Shown in pieces: positions 43,976-53,537 of a DNA stretch of 64,000 bases. The first letter of the stretch is position 1. Every line of letters starts with the position of its first letter. The notes below the pieces were generated by a model. The model was given only the letters and a program-made list of their open reading frames with translations. It ran no database searches and had not been told where the DNA came from. The stretch is taken from contig OX044365.1 of assembly GCA_943846755.1 (NCBI GenBank), positions 1,860,001 through 1,924,000 on the forward strand, read 5' to 3'. Source of the DNA: UBA8752 sp002336475 (lineage in GTDB: Bacteria; Bacteroidota; Bacteroidia; Flavobacteriales_D; Sanyastnellaceae). The translations under genes were made by a program, and so were the position numbers.

Positions 43976-45511
43976 ATGGCCCAACAGGATGACCACCTCA
44001 AGCGCGTGATTGGACACGCCAAGGAATACGGCTTCGTTTTTCCCTCCAGCGACATCTATGATGGCTTGAGCGCAGCATACGACTATGGACAGTTGGGTGT
44101 GGAGCTCAAAAACAACATCAAGGCTTATTGGTGGACGGCCATGGTGCGGATGCACGAGAACATCGTGGGCTTGGACGCCAGCATATTCATGCACCCCACG
44201 ACATGGAAGGCATCGGGCCACGTTGATGCTTTCAATGATCCTTTGATTGACAACAAGGACAGCAAGAAGCGCTACCGGGCGGATGTGCTGATTGAGGACC
44301 ACATTGGTAAAATCGACGCCAAGATTGCCAAGGATGTGGCCAAGGCCCAAAAGCGGTTTGGCGATGACTTCGACAAAGACCAATTTCTGGCAACCAACGG
44401 AAACTGCGTAAGGCGTCAAGCGGAGATCGACGACATCAACAGTCGGTTTAAAACGGCGATGGACGCAGAGGACCTCGACGCTGTGAAGCAGTTGATCGTG
44501 GACCTGGGCATTAAGGATCCCGAGACGGGTTCGGCCAATTGGACGGATGTGCGACAGTTCAACTTGATGTTCAAGACGGAACTTGGAGCAGTGAGTGGCG
44601 ATTCAGGGGTGATTTACCTCCGACCAGAGACAGCGCAAGGCATCTTCGTGAACTTCCTCAACGTGCAGAAGTCGGGCCGGATGAAGCTGCCTTTTGGTAT
44701 TGCGCAGATCGGCAAGGCGTTCCGCAACGAGATCATTGCAAGGCAGTTCATTTTTCGCATGCGTGAGTTCGAGCAGATGGAGATGCAATTCTTCGTGACG
44801 CCTGGAACACAAGCCAAGTGGTACGAATACTGGAAGGAGGCACGCATCCAATGGCACAAGGCCCTGGGCCTTGGCGACGATGCCTACCGTTTTCACGACC
44901 ACATCAAGCTGGCCCACTATGCAGACGCGGCGTGCGACATTGAATTCAACTTCCCCATGGGCTTCAAAGAGCTCGAGGGCATCCACAGCCGGACAGACTT
45001 TGATCTGAACGCCCACGAGGAACACAGCGGAAAGAAATTGAGGTTCTACGACCCTGAAAAGGAGGAGAGTTATGTCCCTTACGTGGTCGAGACTTCCATT
45101 GGTTTGGACCGCATGTTCTTGGCGGTGCTGTCCAATGCTTTGCGCACCGAGACCCTTGAGGACGGCTCGGAGCGGGTGGTGATGCGCATACCTGCCGCAC
45201 TGGCTCCGGTCAAGTTGGCGGTCTTGCCCCTGATTAAAAAAGACGGGCTTCCAGAGAAGGCCCGGGAGATCATGAACCTGCTCAAGTTGGACCACAGTGT
45301 GCAGTTCGATGAAAAGGACGCCATAGGACGCCGCTACCGCAGGCAGGATGCCATCGGCACGCCTTTGTGCATCACGGTGGACCACGACACCTTGGAAGAC
45401 AACGCCGTGACTTTGCGCGACCGCGATACGATGCAGCAGGTCCGCGTCCCCATTTCCGAGCTTCCCGCCCGCGTCGCAGAGCGCGTGGGTTGGTCTACCC
45501 TGTTCGCCTAA
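43976..45511 (+). CDS. glyQS: Glycine--tRNA ligase (single-chain, class II)
   Basis: The 511-residue synthetase is of the homodimeric type. Motifs include GFVFPSSDIYDGLSAAYDYG, the ASGHVDAFNDPL loop, YLRPETAQGIFVNF, IGKAFRNEI (motif 2), FRMREFEQMEMQFF and VVETSIGLDRMFLAVL (motif 3), followed by the anticodon-binding domain. It charges tRNA-Gly in the cytoplasm. pgk follows 31 bases later. Confidence 0.97.
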   Translation: MAQQDDHLKRVIGHAKEYGFVFPSSDIYDGLSAAYDYGQLGVELKNNIKAYWWTAMVRMHENIVGLDASIFMHPTTWKASGHVDAFNDPLIDNKDSKKRYRADVLIEDHIGKIDAKIAKDVAKAQKRFGDDFDKDQFLATNGNCVRRQAEIDDINSRFKTAMDAEDLDAVKQLIVDLGIKDPETGSANWTDVRQFNLMFKTELGAVSGDSGVIYLRPETAQGIFVNFLNVQKSGRMKLPFGIAQIGKAFRNEIIARQFIFRMREFEQMEMQFFVTPGTQAKWYEYWKEARIQWHKALGLGDDAYRFHDHIKLAHYADAACDIEFNFPMGFKELEGIHSRTDFDLNAHEEHSGKKLRFYDPEKEESYVPYVVETSIGLDRMFLAVLSNALRTETLEDGSERVVMRIPAALAPVKLAVLPLIKKDGLPEKAREIMNLLKLDHSVQFDEKDAIGRRYRRQDAIGTPLCITVDHDTLEDNAVTLRDRDTMQQVRVPISELPARVAERVGWSTLFA

Positions 45512-45542
45512 CGCCCGAAAACAAACGCTTTACATCCTATCC

Positions 45543-46745
45543 ATGGCTTTTCAAGACCTTTCCTTCGACGGCGTGCGTGCCCTCATCCGTGTGGACTTCA
45601 ACGTGCCCATGACACAGCCTGCCGATGATGGCAGCCGCGAGGTGACCGACAACACGCGGATTCGCTCTGCCATCCCGACCATACAGCACGTTCTTGATAC
45701 GGGCGGAAGTGTGGTCTTAATGAGCCACTTAGGCCGACCAAAAGGCCGCGATGCAGCGCTCTCCTTGCGCCACATTTTGCCCGCGTTGGAAGGCCTTCTC
45801 GGCCGTGACATCAAGTTTGCACCGGACTGTGTCGGTGACGATGCGCTCGAAGTAACACAACTGTTGAAGCCAGGTGAGGTGGCGGTACTCGAGAACTTGC
45901 GCTTTCATGAAGAGGAAAAGGCGGGCGATGAATTCTTTGCCGGCCAATTGGCCGAGAATGGAGACTTCTACATCAACGATGCCTTTGGCACGGCCCACCG
46001 GGCGCATGCTTCCACGGCAGTGATTGCCAAGTTCTTTCCAGAAGACAAGGCTTTTGGTTTCTTGATGGAAGGGGAGGTCAAGGCGATGGAAAAGGTCCTT
46101 GGAGAGGCCCAAAAGCCTGTAGCGGCTGTGATTGGTGGGGCCAAAGTGAGCTCGAAACTCGCGGTGCTTAAGAACCTGTTGGACCGTGTGGACAAGCTGG
46201 TTATTGGGGGGGGAATGGCGTACACTTTTGTCCAAGCCCAGGGAGGTCAGATCGGGGGCTCTTTGGTGGAATCTGACATGCACGGTGAAGCGCTGGCCTT
46301 GCTCGATGCGGCCAAGCAGAAAGGAATCGAGGTTTACCTGCCTACGGACACGTTGTGTGGCGATGGTTTCTCGCCCGATGCAGCCCAGGAAACGTACCCC
46401 ACTCAGGCGATTCCAGATGGATGGGAAGGCATGGATATTGGGGAGAACAGCCGCGGGGCTTTTGCTGCTGCGTTGGCAGACTGTCGGACCATCTTGTGGA
46501 ACGGCCCCATGGGCGTGTTTGAGTTTGACCGTTTCGCCGAAGGCACCAACCACATTGCCAATGCCATCGTGGCGGCTACAGAAGCTGGAGCATACACCTT
46601 GGTGGGGGGAGGAGACTCAGTAGCGGCTGTCAACAAAGCAGGCCTTGCAGACCAGGTCAGTTACGTTTCTACAGGTGGAGGAGCCATGCTGGAAGGCTTG
46701 GAGGGAAAGACCCTTCCGGGAATTGCTGCAATTACAAAAGGCTGA
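45543..46745 (+). CDS. pgk: Phosphoglycerate kinase
   Basis: The 400-residue glycolytic enzyme interconverts 1,3-bisphosphoglycerate + ADP and 3-phosphoglycerate + ATP. It shows VRALIRVDFNVPM, LMSHLGRPKG, LENLRFHEEEKAG, NDAFGTAHRAHAST, AVIGGAKVSSK, GPMGVFE and the C-terminal GGGDSVAAVNKAG and STGGGAMLE. The length is typical. Confidence 0.97.
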   Translation: MAFQDLSFDGVRALIRVDFNVPMTQPADDGSREVTDNTRIRSAIPTIQHVLDTGGSVVLMSHLGRPKGRDAALSLRHILPALEGLLGRDIKFAPDCVGDDALEVTQLLKPGEVAVLENLRFHEEEKAGDEFFAGQLAENGDFYINDAFGTAHRAHASTAVIAKFFPEDKAFGFLMEGEVKAMEKVLGEAQKPVAAVIGGAKVSSKLAVLKNLLDRVDKLVIGGGMAYTFVQAQGGQIGGSLVESDMHGEALALLDAAKQKGIEVYLPTDTLCGDGFSPDAAQETYPTQAIPDGWEGMDIGENSRGAFAAALADCRTILWNGPMGVFEFDRFAEGTNHIANAIVAATEAGAYTLVGGGDSVAAVNKAGLADQVSYVSTGGGAMLEGLEGKTLPGIAAITKG

Positions 46746-46803
46746 CGAAAGTCACTGTCAGAAAGTACTTACAACGAAGACCAGAGCGTTAATTTTATTG
46801 GAC

Positions 46804-49764
46804 ATGCGCCATCTCATACTTGCCCTTGCCTTTTTCTTGACGTTAGGGGTTCATTCACAAGTGAACCTTTTGGGAGACTCTCCTTTGTCAACAGCTACTC
46901 CTACATTCTCTTCAGCGAACCACGGACTCTCACCGACAGGCTTGTGGAGCAATACGGCGTCGCCATTGCCGACGAACGCTTGGTGGCAGAACCTGGCCTT
47001 AGGAGGAGGAGGATTGACGGTGAACACCCTTCCTTACTTGGTGCAGGTCGACAACAGTGCGTTGCGCTTCGGGTTTCCAGAAAAGGTGGTGGGCGCGAAT
47101 TTTATCATCACCACATTTACAGACAACCTCAATTTGGGTGCTGTCGGTGGGCTTCCAGCCCGTCAGATTACCGATTACGGACCGTTGCATGTGCGGATTG
47201 ATTGGGGTTCAGGACCGGGGTCCATGCACGCCAACCTTGTGCGTGGTCAACCCTATATGACTGCGCATTACAATGGCCTCACTCCACGAGTGGGAACAGT
47301 GCATGCCATCACCAGCCTGAACGGAGGACCGACCAGTGCATCGGTGACGGGCACCAAGTTCGTATTGCAACTCAACAACGGTCAGACTTGGATCGTCTAC
47401 ACGTCATCGGCAGTGACCATGAACGTGTCGGGTGGAGCGCTCGTGGCCTCAGGCTCGTTTACCGGTACAGTGCGCGCGGCGCTTTCACAGGGGGGTGACG
47501 AGGCAGTGCTCGATGCGCACGCTGGAAGGATACCCGTCGGAGGAGAGGTTGTTGCCACCGCCACTGGAGACATGGGTGAGTTGGTTTTTGACTGGGAGAC
47601 CCAAGGCAGTGGCCCATTGTTGATGCTCGCCTTGCCGCATCACATGGATGTGCTCACGTCGCCAGCGACACCTGGCTTGGTGCGCAATACTTTGAAGGGT
47701 GACATGACGGGCGTATCTGGGCTGTCTTGGACCATGGAGGAGCCCCTGACCACCATTGGATTTGAGTCGCCAAATGGCATTGAGCCGGCATTGGAGCAAG
47801 ACGTTCGGAATGCCCTTGCACAGGATGTGGGCTTTTCAGTAACGGCGCCGGACCCTTATTTCGGGGGCAAGCAGTTTTCTGCTTTGGCGCGGCTCGCGTT
47901 GATCGCCGATGAGTTGGGAGAGACCTCCTTGGCCAACGGTTACCGGAACACCTTGGGTTCAGCCCTTGAGCAGCGTCTGGCAGGTCAGGATGGCGACCCG
48001 CTGTTGTACGACAATACCTGGGGTGGATTGGTGGTTTCCTCTGGCCTGAACAACCCTGGAGCAGCGTTTGGACAGGGCTATTACAACGACCACCACTTCC
48101 ATTACGGCTATTGGATATACGCTGCGGCGGCCATGGCCAAAGACAACCCTGCTTGGGTTTCTCAGTGGGGTGATGAGGTCATGGACCTTATCCGTGACAT
48201 CGCCGAGCCTTCAGGGGCAGACCCTCATTACGGATATATGCGCAACAAGGATTGGTTTGTAGGCCATTCTTGGGCTGCAGGTTTGTTTGAGTTTGGTGAT
48301 TCGCGAAACCAAGAAAGCTCTTCAGAAGCGGTCAATGCTTGGTATGGCGTTTACTTGTATGGCTTGGCCATTGAGGACGACCGGATTCGGGACCTCGGCC
48401 GGATGATGCTCGCTACCGAGTTGCGGGCCACATGGAAGTACTGGCAAATCAATGCGGGCGAGGGCATATATCCGGAGCCGTTCGCCTCGAACAAAGTGGT
48501 GGGCATTTTGTGGGGGACCAAGGTGGACTACACCACCTTTTTTGGAGCAAACGTAGAATTCATTCATGGCATTCAAATGTTGCCGTACACCCCCATCACG
48601 GAGGAATTGTTACGGGCGGAGTGGATTGAAGAAGAGTATCCTGTGGTTTCCAGCGCTCTTGGGAATTCAGGCCTGGGTGAAGGGTGGAAGGGGTTCATTT
48701 ACATGGCCCATGCTGTGATTGACCCTGATGCGGCTTGGAGCGAGGCAGCTACCCTAACGGGTTACGATGATGGCAATTCGAAAACCAACACCTTGTATTG
48801 GCTGGCCACCCGGCCAGGGATAGGTGACGGCACAGGCGGTGGTGGCGGTGGTGGTGGCGGCACGGTGACCGGTTGTACGGACCCGTCAGCCATCAATTAC
48901 GCATTGAATGCCACCATCGACGATGGCTCTTGCATTTTCCCCGTCACCCTGTCGGTGGACATGAACGACCCTTCATCGCCCGACGGCCCCATTTATTTAG
49001 CGGGGACGTTTAACGGTTGGAATGCGGGATCGGACCCTTTGTCTGACCCTGATGGAGATGGCATTTGGACCATCACGATGAACTGGCCGCAGAGTTTACA
49101 GGAGTACAAATTCACCACTTTCGACTGGGGCGTTTCGGAGCAGTTTGCTGGAGGTGAGTTCTGTACGTTGACCACTGGAGAATTCGTCAACCGCGTGTTG
49201 ACGGTGGATGGCGCTATCGTCATGCCAGCGGTGTGTTGGGAAAGCTGTGAAGTCTGTGTGGGCGGCTGTCCAGCAGACGCGGACGATGATGGCATTTGCG
49301 ACAACGTTGACCCTTGTGTCGGCGTGTTGGATGCTTGCGGAGTATGCAACGGGCCAGGTGCGGTCTATGACTGTGGGTGTGCGGACATCCCTTCAGGGGA
49401 CTGCGACTGCAATGGCAACGAGCTCGATGTTCTCGGGGTCTGCGGTGGCGGTTGCACAGCTGACGCTGATGGAGATGGCATATGCGATGATGTCGACCCT
49501 TGTGTGGGCGCATACGATGCTGTGGGCACTTGCAATGGCTCTTGCCAGAGCGACACGAATGACAACGGCATTTGTGACCAAGATGATGTGGCTGGTTGCA
49601 CTTACCCTGGAGCTCTGAATTATGCTTCTGGTGCTACTATGGACAACGGCAGTTGTGAATTTGACCTGTCTTCCACTTGCCCATCCGATGTGAACCAAGA
49701 CGGTTTGGTTGGCGTGTCGGACATATTGCTCATCTTGTCTGCATTCGGTCAGACGTGTGATTGA
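46804..49764 (+). CDS. Secreted GH81 endo-1,3-beta-glucanase with carbohydrate-binding-like and dockerin-like modules
   Basis: The 986-residue protein has a signal peptide (MRHLILALAFFLTLGVHSQ) and a GH81 catalytic domain to about residue 675. Catalytic regions are DHHFHYGYWIYAA (near 430) and GDSRNQESSSEAVNAWYG (Glu near 504). After a poly-Gly linker (about 678-687) come a GCTDPSAINY...DDGSC module, a starch-binding/E-set-like domain (IYLAGTFNGWNAGSD), thrombospondin type 3-like Ca-binding repeats (DADDDGICDNVDPC), a second GCTYPGALNY module, and a C-terminal CPSDVNQDGLVG segment resembling one dockerin repeat. It would degrade laminarin-type glucans outside the cell. No ordinary T9SS domain is visible. 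Confidence 0.88.
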   Translation: MRHLILALAFFLTLGVHSQVNLLGDSPLSTATPTFSSANHGLSPTGLWSNTASPLPTNAWWQNLALGGGGLTVNTLPYLVQVDNSALRFGFPEKVVGANFIITTFTDNLNLGAVGGLPARQITDYGPLHVRIDWGSGPGSMHANLVRGQPYMTAHYNGLTPRVGTVHAITSLNGGPTSASVTGTKFVLQLNNGQTWIVYTSSAVTMNVSGGALVASGSFTGTVRAALSQGGDEAVLDAHAGRIPVGGEVVATATGDMGELVFDWETQGSGPLLMLALPHHMDVLTSPATPGLVRNTLKGDMTGVSGLSWTMEEPLTTIGFESPNGIEPALEQDVRNALAQDVGFSVTAPDPYFGGKQFSALARLALIADELGETSLANGYRNTLGSALEQRLAGQDGDPLLYDNTWGGLVVSSGLNNPGAAFGQGYYNDHHFHYGYWIYAAAAMAKDNPAWVSQWGDEVMDLIRDIAEPSGADPHYGYMRNKDWFVGHSWAAGLFEFGDSRNQESSSEAVNAWYGVYLYGLAIEDDRIRDLGRMMLATELRATWKYWQINAGEGIYPEPFASNKVVGILWGTKVDYTTFFGANVEFIHGIQMLPYTPITEELLRAEWIEEEYPVVSSALGNSGLGEGWKGFIYMAHAVIDPDAAWSEAATLTGYDDGNSKTNTLYWLATRPGIGDGTGGGGGGGGGTVTGCTDPSAINYALNATIDDGSCIFPVTLSVDMNDPSSPDGPIYLAGTFNGWNAGSDPLSDPDGDGIWTITMNWPQSLQEYKFTTFDWGVSEQFAGGEFCTLTTGEFVNRVLTVDGAIVMPAVCWESCEVCVGGCPADADDDGICDNVDPCVGVLDACGVCNGPGAVYDCGCADIPSGDCDCNGNELDVLGVCGGGCTADADGDGICDDVDPCVGAYDAVGTCNGSCQSDTNDNGICDQDDVAGCTYPGALNYASGATMDNGSCEFDLSSTCPSDVNQDGLVGVSDILLILSAFGQTCD

Positions 49765-49787
49765 GCGAACTTGAAATAGACCTTACG

Positions 49788-49815
49788 AAAAAGCCCGGCA
49801 TTTGCCGGGCTTTTT
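49788..49815. terminator. Bidirectional intrinsic terminator between the glucanase gene and tRNA-Cys
   Basis: AAAAAGCCCGGC (49788-49799) and GCCGGGCTTTTT (49804-49815) form a perfect 12-base-pair stem around ATTT. It has a T-run on both strands, so it ends the plus-strand glucanase transcript and the minus-strand tRNA transcript. Confidence 0.92.
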
Positions 49816-49817
49816 GT

Positions 49818-49891
49818 TGGAGGTCTGGAGCGGATTCGAACCGCTGTAGCAGCTTTTGCAGAGCTGAGCCTAGCCACTCGGCCACCAGACC
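49818..49891 (-). tRNA. tRNA-Cys (GCA)
   Basis: On the minus strand GGTCTGG pairs with CCAGACC as the acceptor stem. The anticodon arm CAGCT-CTGCAAA-AGCTG exposes GCA, and the T arm is AGCGG-TTCGAAT-CCGCT. The discriminator base is U, an identity element for cysteinyl-tRNA synthetase, and CCA is encoded. It is 74 bases long. Confidence 0.95.
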
Positions 49892-49916
49892 AGTTTTCCC
49901 CACCGTTGCGGGGATG

Positions 49917-49924
49917 CAAATATA
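49917..49924 (-). promoter_or_regulatory. Promoter -7 box of tRNA-Cys
   Basis: TATATTTG on the minus strand matches TAnnTTTG exactly, 25 bases upstream of the mature tRNA 5' end. Confidence 0.6.
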
Positions 49925-49968
49925 CGGAAGGTGTACCGCAGGGTTTCATTCCGTCTAATTTTCGTGCT

Positions 49969-50832
49969 GTGGAAAGGAGGGAAGCAAGGGATTCTGCATG
50001 GCGCGCATGGCCAGCCAATGTGTTGACGCTCACGAATCTGGGGGCGGGTGCATTGGTGTGTTGGTGGGCCGCATCGGAGTTCGATTTAGGTTGGTCACCG
50101 GCCGAATGGTTGGCTTCTTTGGGGCTCTTGGAGCCGTGGATGGACCTGACGGGCGCGAAGGAAAGACGCGTTGCGGGCATCCAATGGATGCTGCTGGTAT
50201 GGATGTTCGGTCAGTTGTGTGACTTGCTCGATGGAGCTGTGGCCCGACGAATGGGCGCTCAGAATGGGCAAGGTGCCATGCTGGATTCCATGGCCGATTT
50301 GATTTCTGCTGGTCTTGCACCTGCTTTTGTAGGAATGGCCTTGATGATGGAATGGCAGGCGATCGGATTCTTTCCCGAGGGCTTGGGGAAGGTCACCTTG
50401 TTGCCTCTATTGGTGGTCATGGCAGCGGCTTGGCGGCTGGCCCGGTTTTCATTGGAGTCAACTTCTGAGGCCAACCCTGAGGATCAAAATCAGATGGGCT
50501 TCAAGGGAATTCCCGCTCCATTTGCCGCCTTGTATTGGGGTGGGTTGTTGTTGATTTGGTCGCAATGCTCAGGGACTGAGGGCGACTGGCTGTGGACTTT
50601 GGGCCTTTTGGGGGCGACCCTCTTGCCTTTGGGAATGGTGTCCAGCCTGCCACAAGCAGGCTTCAAACATTGGGGGTCTGACAAGAGGTGGGATGCGGTG
50701 CGTTTGGGCTGGCTGTCGGTGGCGCTGTTGGTTTGTCTCTTTTTGAGGCCTGCCGGTGTTGTTGTTGCCTTAATTTCGTATCCGTTGCTTGGGGCCATCA
50801 GCCATCTGCTCCTTTCAAAGAAATCGCACTGA
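49969..50832 (+). CDS. pssA: CDP-diacylglycerol--serine O-phosphatidyltransferase
   Basis: The 287-residue membrane enzyme joins serine to CDP-diacylglycerol, giving phosphatidylserine, the precursor of phosphatidylethanolamine. The CDP-alcohol phosphotransferase motif DG-x2-AR-x8-G-x3-D-x3-D is intact in DLLDGAVARRMGAQNGQ and the following GAMLDSMAD. About seven hydrophobic helices follow. I chose the GTG at 49969 because a TAATTTTC box (49956-49963) lies five bases before it; an ATG at 49906 would add 21 residues but runs through the tRNA-Cys promoter. purS starts two bases after its stop. Confidence 0.88.
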   Translation: MERREARDSAWRAWPANVLTLTNLGAGALVCWWAASEFDLGWSPAEWLASLGLLEPWMDLTGAKERRVAGIQWMLLVWMFGQLCDLLDGAVARRMGAQNGQGAMLDSMADLISAGLAPAFVGMALMMEWQAIGFFPEGLGKVTLLPLLVVMAAAWRLARFSLESTSEANPEDQNQMGFKGIPAPFAALYWGGLLLIWSQCSGTEGDWLWTLGLLGATLLPLGMVSSLPQAGFKHWGSDKRWDAVRLGWLSVALLVCLFLRPAGVVVALISYPLLGAISHLLLSKKSH

Positions 50833-50834
50833 AT

Positions 50835-51101
50835 ATGCACTTCCACGCGGCCATTGACATTCTCCCCCTACCTGGCCTCCTTGACCCACAGGGCAAGGCG
50901 GTGACGAACAACCTTCCCAACATTGGTTTGGGGCAGCTCACGAATGTTCGGATCGGCAAGCACATCACCCTTGACATCGAAGCAGATACCCGCGAGGATG
51001 CGGAGCGTTTGGTAGGTGAAGCGTGTGAAAAGCTGTTGGCCAACCCCATCATGGAGCGTTTTGAGTTCCGGGTGTTCACCGCAGAGGAAGCCGCACTTTA
51101 A
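50835..51101 (+). CDS. purS: Phosphoribosylformylglycinamidine synthase subunit PurS
   Basis: The 88-residue protein matches PurS: ILPLPGLLDPQGKAVTNNL, VRIGKHITLDIEA, AEEACEKLLANPIMERF-like end. In the split enzyme it links PurL and PurQ in the fourth step of purine synthesis, channelling ammonia. purL and purQ are not in the window. Confidence 0.9.
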   Translation: MHFHAAIDILPLPGLLDPQGKAVTNNLPNIGLGQLTNVRIGKHITLDIEADTREDAERLVGEACEKLLANPIMERFEFRVFTAEEAAL

Positions 51102-51263
51102 CAGCCCCCTTCTTTTTTTGCTGCGCGGAAGCTGACCGGGCTTGATGTCGTTTTGCCCAAGTGCACATTCAGACCCGTGTAGACAGGTTTGGGTATGCCC
51201 AGTTAAAGCGACACGCCCTTTTGCTCTACTTTGCAACGATTCCCTAAGATTCATATCCACTTC

Positions 51264-53456
51264 ATGAGCCGTTTTTCTCCCTGTTTGGCGCTGCTTTGCG
51301 CCGCTACCTTTGCCGCCTGTTCAACCACGGATTCCGAGATGCACAATTCTGAAATGCCCGCAGCCCCTGATGCTAAAAAGATTCCTTTGGAGTTGACGGA
51401 TCACGGGGATACCCGCGTCGATGACTACTTCTGGATGCGCTTGAGCGACGAGCAGAAAAAAGCAGAAACTCCAGATGCCCAAACGCAGGATGTACTGGAT
51501 TACCTGACTGAAGAAAACGCCTACATCGATGGAGCCTTGGCACACACCAAGGACCTGCAAGATCAGCTGTTCGATGAAATTGTAGGTCGGATTAAAAAGG
51601 ACGACCGCAGTGTTCCGGTCAAGGACCGCGGGTATTGGTATTACACCCGCTATGAAGAGGGCAAGGAGTACGCCATCAATTGCCGGAAGCCTGCTGGTGA
51701 TGAGACAAAATATGAGGAATGTGGTGGTGAGGAAGAGGTCATGATGGACCAAAATGTCATGGCCGAAGGGCATGATTACTTCTCTCTGGGGGGCATGCGT
51801 GTGAGCGATGACAACAACCTGTTGGCCTTTGCGGTGGATACAGTGAGCCGACGTCAGTACACCGTGCATTTCAAGGACTTGTCTACCGGTGAGATTTTGG
51901 CCGATGAGATTCCCTTGACCACAGGCGGCGCCACTTGGGCCGCTGACAACAAGACGGTATTCTATACGCGGAAGGACGAGCAGACTTTGCGGAGCAATCA
52001 GGTGTTCCGCCATGTGTTGGGGACCTCGGTTGAGGATGACGTTTTGGTGTTTGAAGAGGAGGACGAGACGTTTGCTTGTGGGGTTTACCGCACCAAGAGC
52101 GATGCTTACTTGGTGATTTACACCTCTCAGACATTGTCTCAGGAGTACCGGGTGCTGGCGGCCGATGACCCCACTGGGGAGTGGAAGGTATTTCAGCCCC
52201 GTGAGCGCGACCTCGAATACGGCATCAGCCATTACGGAGACCATTTCTATGTCGTCACCAACCTCGACGCCAAGAACTTCCGCCTGATGAAGACCCCGGT
52301 GAACGCCACGACCAAGGACAACTGGGAGGAGGTCATCCCGCACAGGGACGATGTGTTGCTCGAAGGCATTGAGATTTTCAAGGACTTCCTCGTTGTAGAA
52401 GAGCGCAAGAATGGCCTCAACCAGATTCGGATCAAAAGCTGGGACGGAGCCAAGGATGAATACTTGGAGTTCAATGACCCTGCCTATACCTGTGGTACGG
52501 GCTCGAACCCCGACTTCAACACTGAGATTTTGCGGTTTGGCTACAGTTCCATGACCACGCCGAGCAGTTCCTATGACCACAACATGCGGACCGGTGAGCG
52601 GACTCTGCTCAAGCAACAGGAAGTCGTCGACGAGAACTTTTCTCCGGACAACTACACTTCAGAGCGCCTCATGGTGGAGGTCCGCGACGGGGTCAAAGTA
52701 CCGGTGAGCGTGGTGTACCGGAAGGGCACAGAGCGCAACGGAAACAACCCTTTCCTGCTCTATGCATACGGCAGCTATGGCAACAGTTTGGACCCTTATT
52801 TCTCGAGTGTTCGCCTGTCATTGCTGGACCGCGGATTCGTTTATGCCATCGCACACATCCGTGGAGGTCAAGAGATGGGACGCCAATGGTATGAAGACGG
52901 TAAGCTGCTGAAGAAGCAGAACACCTTCAATGACTTTGAAGACGTGGGCCGTGCGATGGTGGAGATGAAGTACACATCACCCGAGCACCTCTACGCCATG
53001 GGCGGTTCTGCAGGAGGTCTGTTGATGGGTGCTGTGATGAACCAAGCGCCAGACCTGTTTAATGGGGTTGTAGCCGCTGTCCCATTTGTGGACGTCATCA
53101 ACACCATGCTCGACGAGACCATTCCGTTGACCACCTTTGAATTTGACGAGTGGGGAAACCCCAAGAACGAGGAGTACTACCGCTACATGAAGTCATACAG
53201 TCCGTATGACCAAGTGAAGGCGCAGGAATACCCCAATACATTGGTGACCACAGGGTATTGGGACAGCCAAGTGCAGTATTGGGAGCCCGCGAAATGGGTG
53301 GCCAAGTTGCGCGACTACCACCAGGGCGAAAACCTTTTGCTCTTCCATACCAATATGGATGCAGGGCACGGTGGACAGTCTGGCCGTTTCCGCCGTTACC
53401 GTGAAACCGCATTGGAGTATGCCTTCATGATGGACTTGGAGGGCATTACCGAATAA
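51264..53456 (+). CDS. ptrB: Oligopeptidase B-like S9 serine peptidase, lipoprotein
   Basis: The 730-residue protein carries a lipoprotein signal (lipobox FAACST, Cys at about 19), a seven-bladed propeller (DTRVDDYFWMRL at its start, typical of S9A) and a C-terminal alpha/beta-hydrolase. The triad is visible: Ser in AMGGSAGGLLMG, Asp in TTGYWDSQVQYWEP, His in MDAGHGGQSGR. PtrB cleaves short peptides after basic residues; the acidic residues that confer this were not verified. It is unusual only in being lipidated and so periplasmic or surface-bound. The ATG at 51264 was chosen for the signal peptide. Confidence 0.93.
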   Translation: MSRFSPCLALLCAATFAACSTTDSEMHNSEMPAAPDAKKIPLELTDHGDTRVDDYFWMRLSDEQKKAETPDAQTQDVLDYLTEENAYIDGALAHTKDLQDQLFDEIVGRIKKDDRSVPVKDRGYWYYTRYEEGKEYAINCRKPAGDETKYEECGGEEEVMMDQNVMAEGHDYFSLGGMRVSDDNNLLAFAVDTVSRRQYTVHFKDLSTGEILADEIPLTTGGATWAADNKTVFYTRKDEQTLRSNQVFRHVLGTSVEDDVLVFEEEDETFACGVYRTKSDAYLVIYTSQTLSQEYRVLAADDPTGEWKVFQPRERDLEYGISHYGDHFYVVTNLDAKNFRLMKTPVNATTKDNWEEVIPHRDDVLLEGIEIFKDFLVVEERKNGLNQIRIKSWDGAKDEYLEFNDPAYTCGTGSNPDFNTEILRFGYSSMTTPSSSYDHNMRTGERTLLKQQEVVDENFSPDNYTSERLMVEVRDGVKVPVSVVYRKGTERNGNNPFLLYAYGSYGNSLDPYFSSVRLSLLDRGFVYAIAHIRGGQEMGRQWYEDGKLLKKQNTFNDFEDVGRAMVEMKYTSPEHLYAMGGSAGGLLMGAVMNQAPDLFNGVVAAVPFVDVINTMLDETIPLTTFEFDEWGNPKNEEYYRYMKSYSPYDQVKAQEYPNTLVTTGYWDSQVQYWEPAKWVAKLRDYHQGENLLLFHTNMDAGHGGQSGRFRRYRETALEYAFMMDLEGITE

Positions 53457-53537
53457 AAGAGGCGCCGTTTAGGCTTCTGTTGTCAGTGTTTTCTGAAGTG
53501 CAGATGGATTGAAACCTCTGCAGATGAGGGACGTAAA

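Noticed and set aside
51321..52616. Open frame of 431 codons on the minus strand
   Set aside because: It is the antisense of the oligopeptidase B-like gene, again a product of codon bias in GC-rich DNA.
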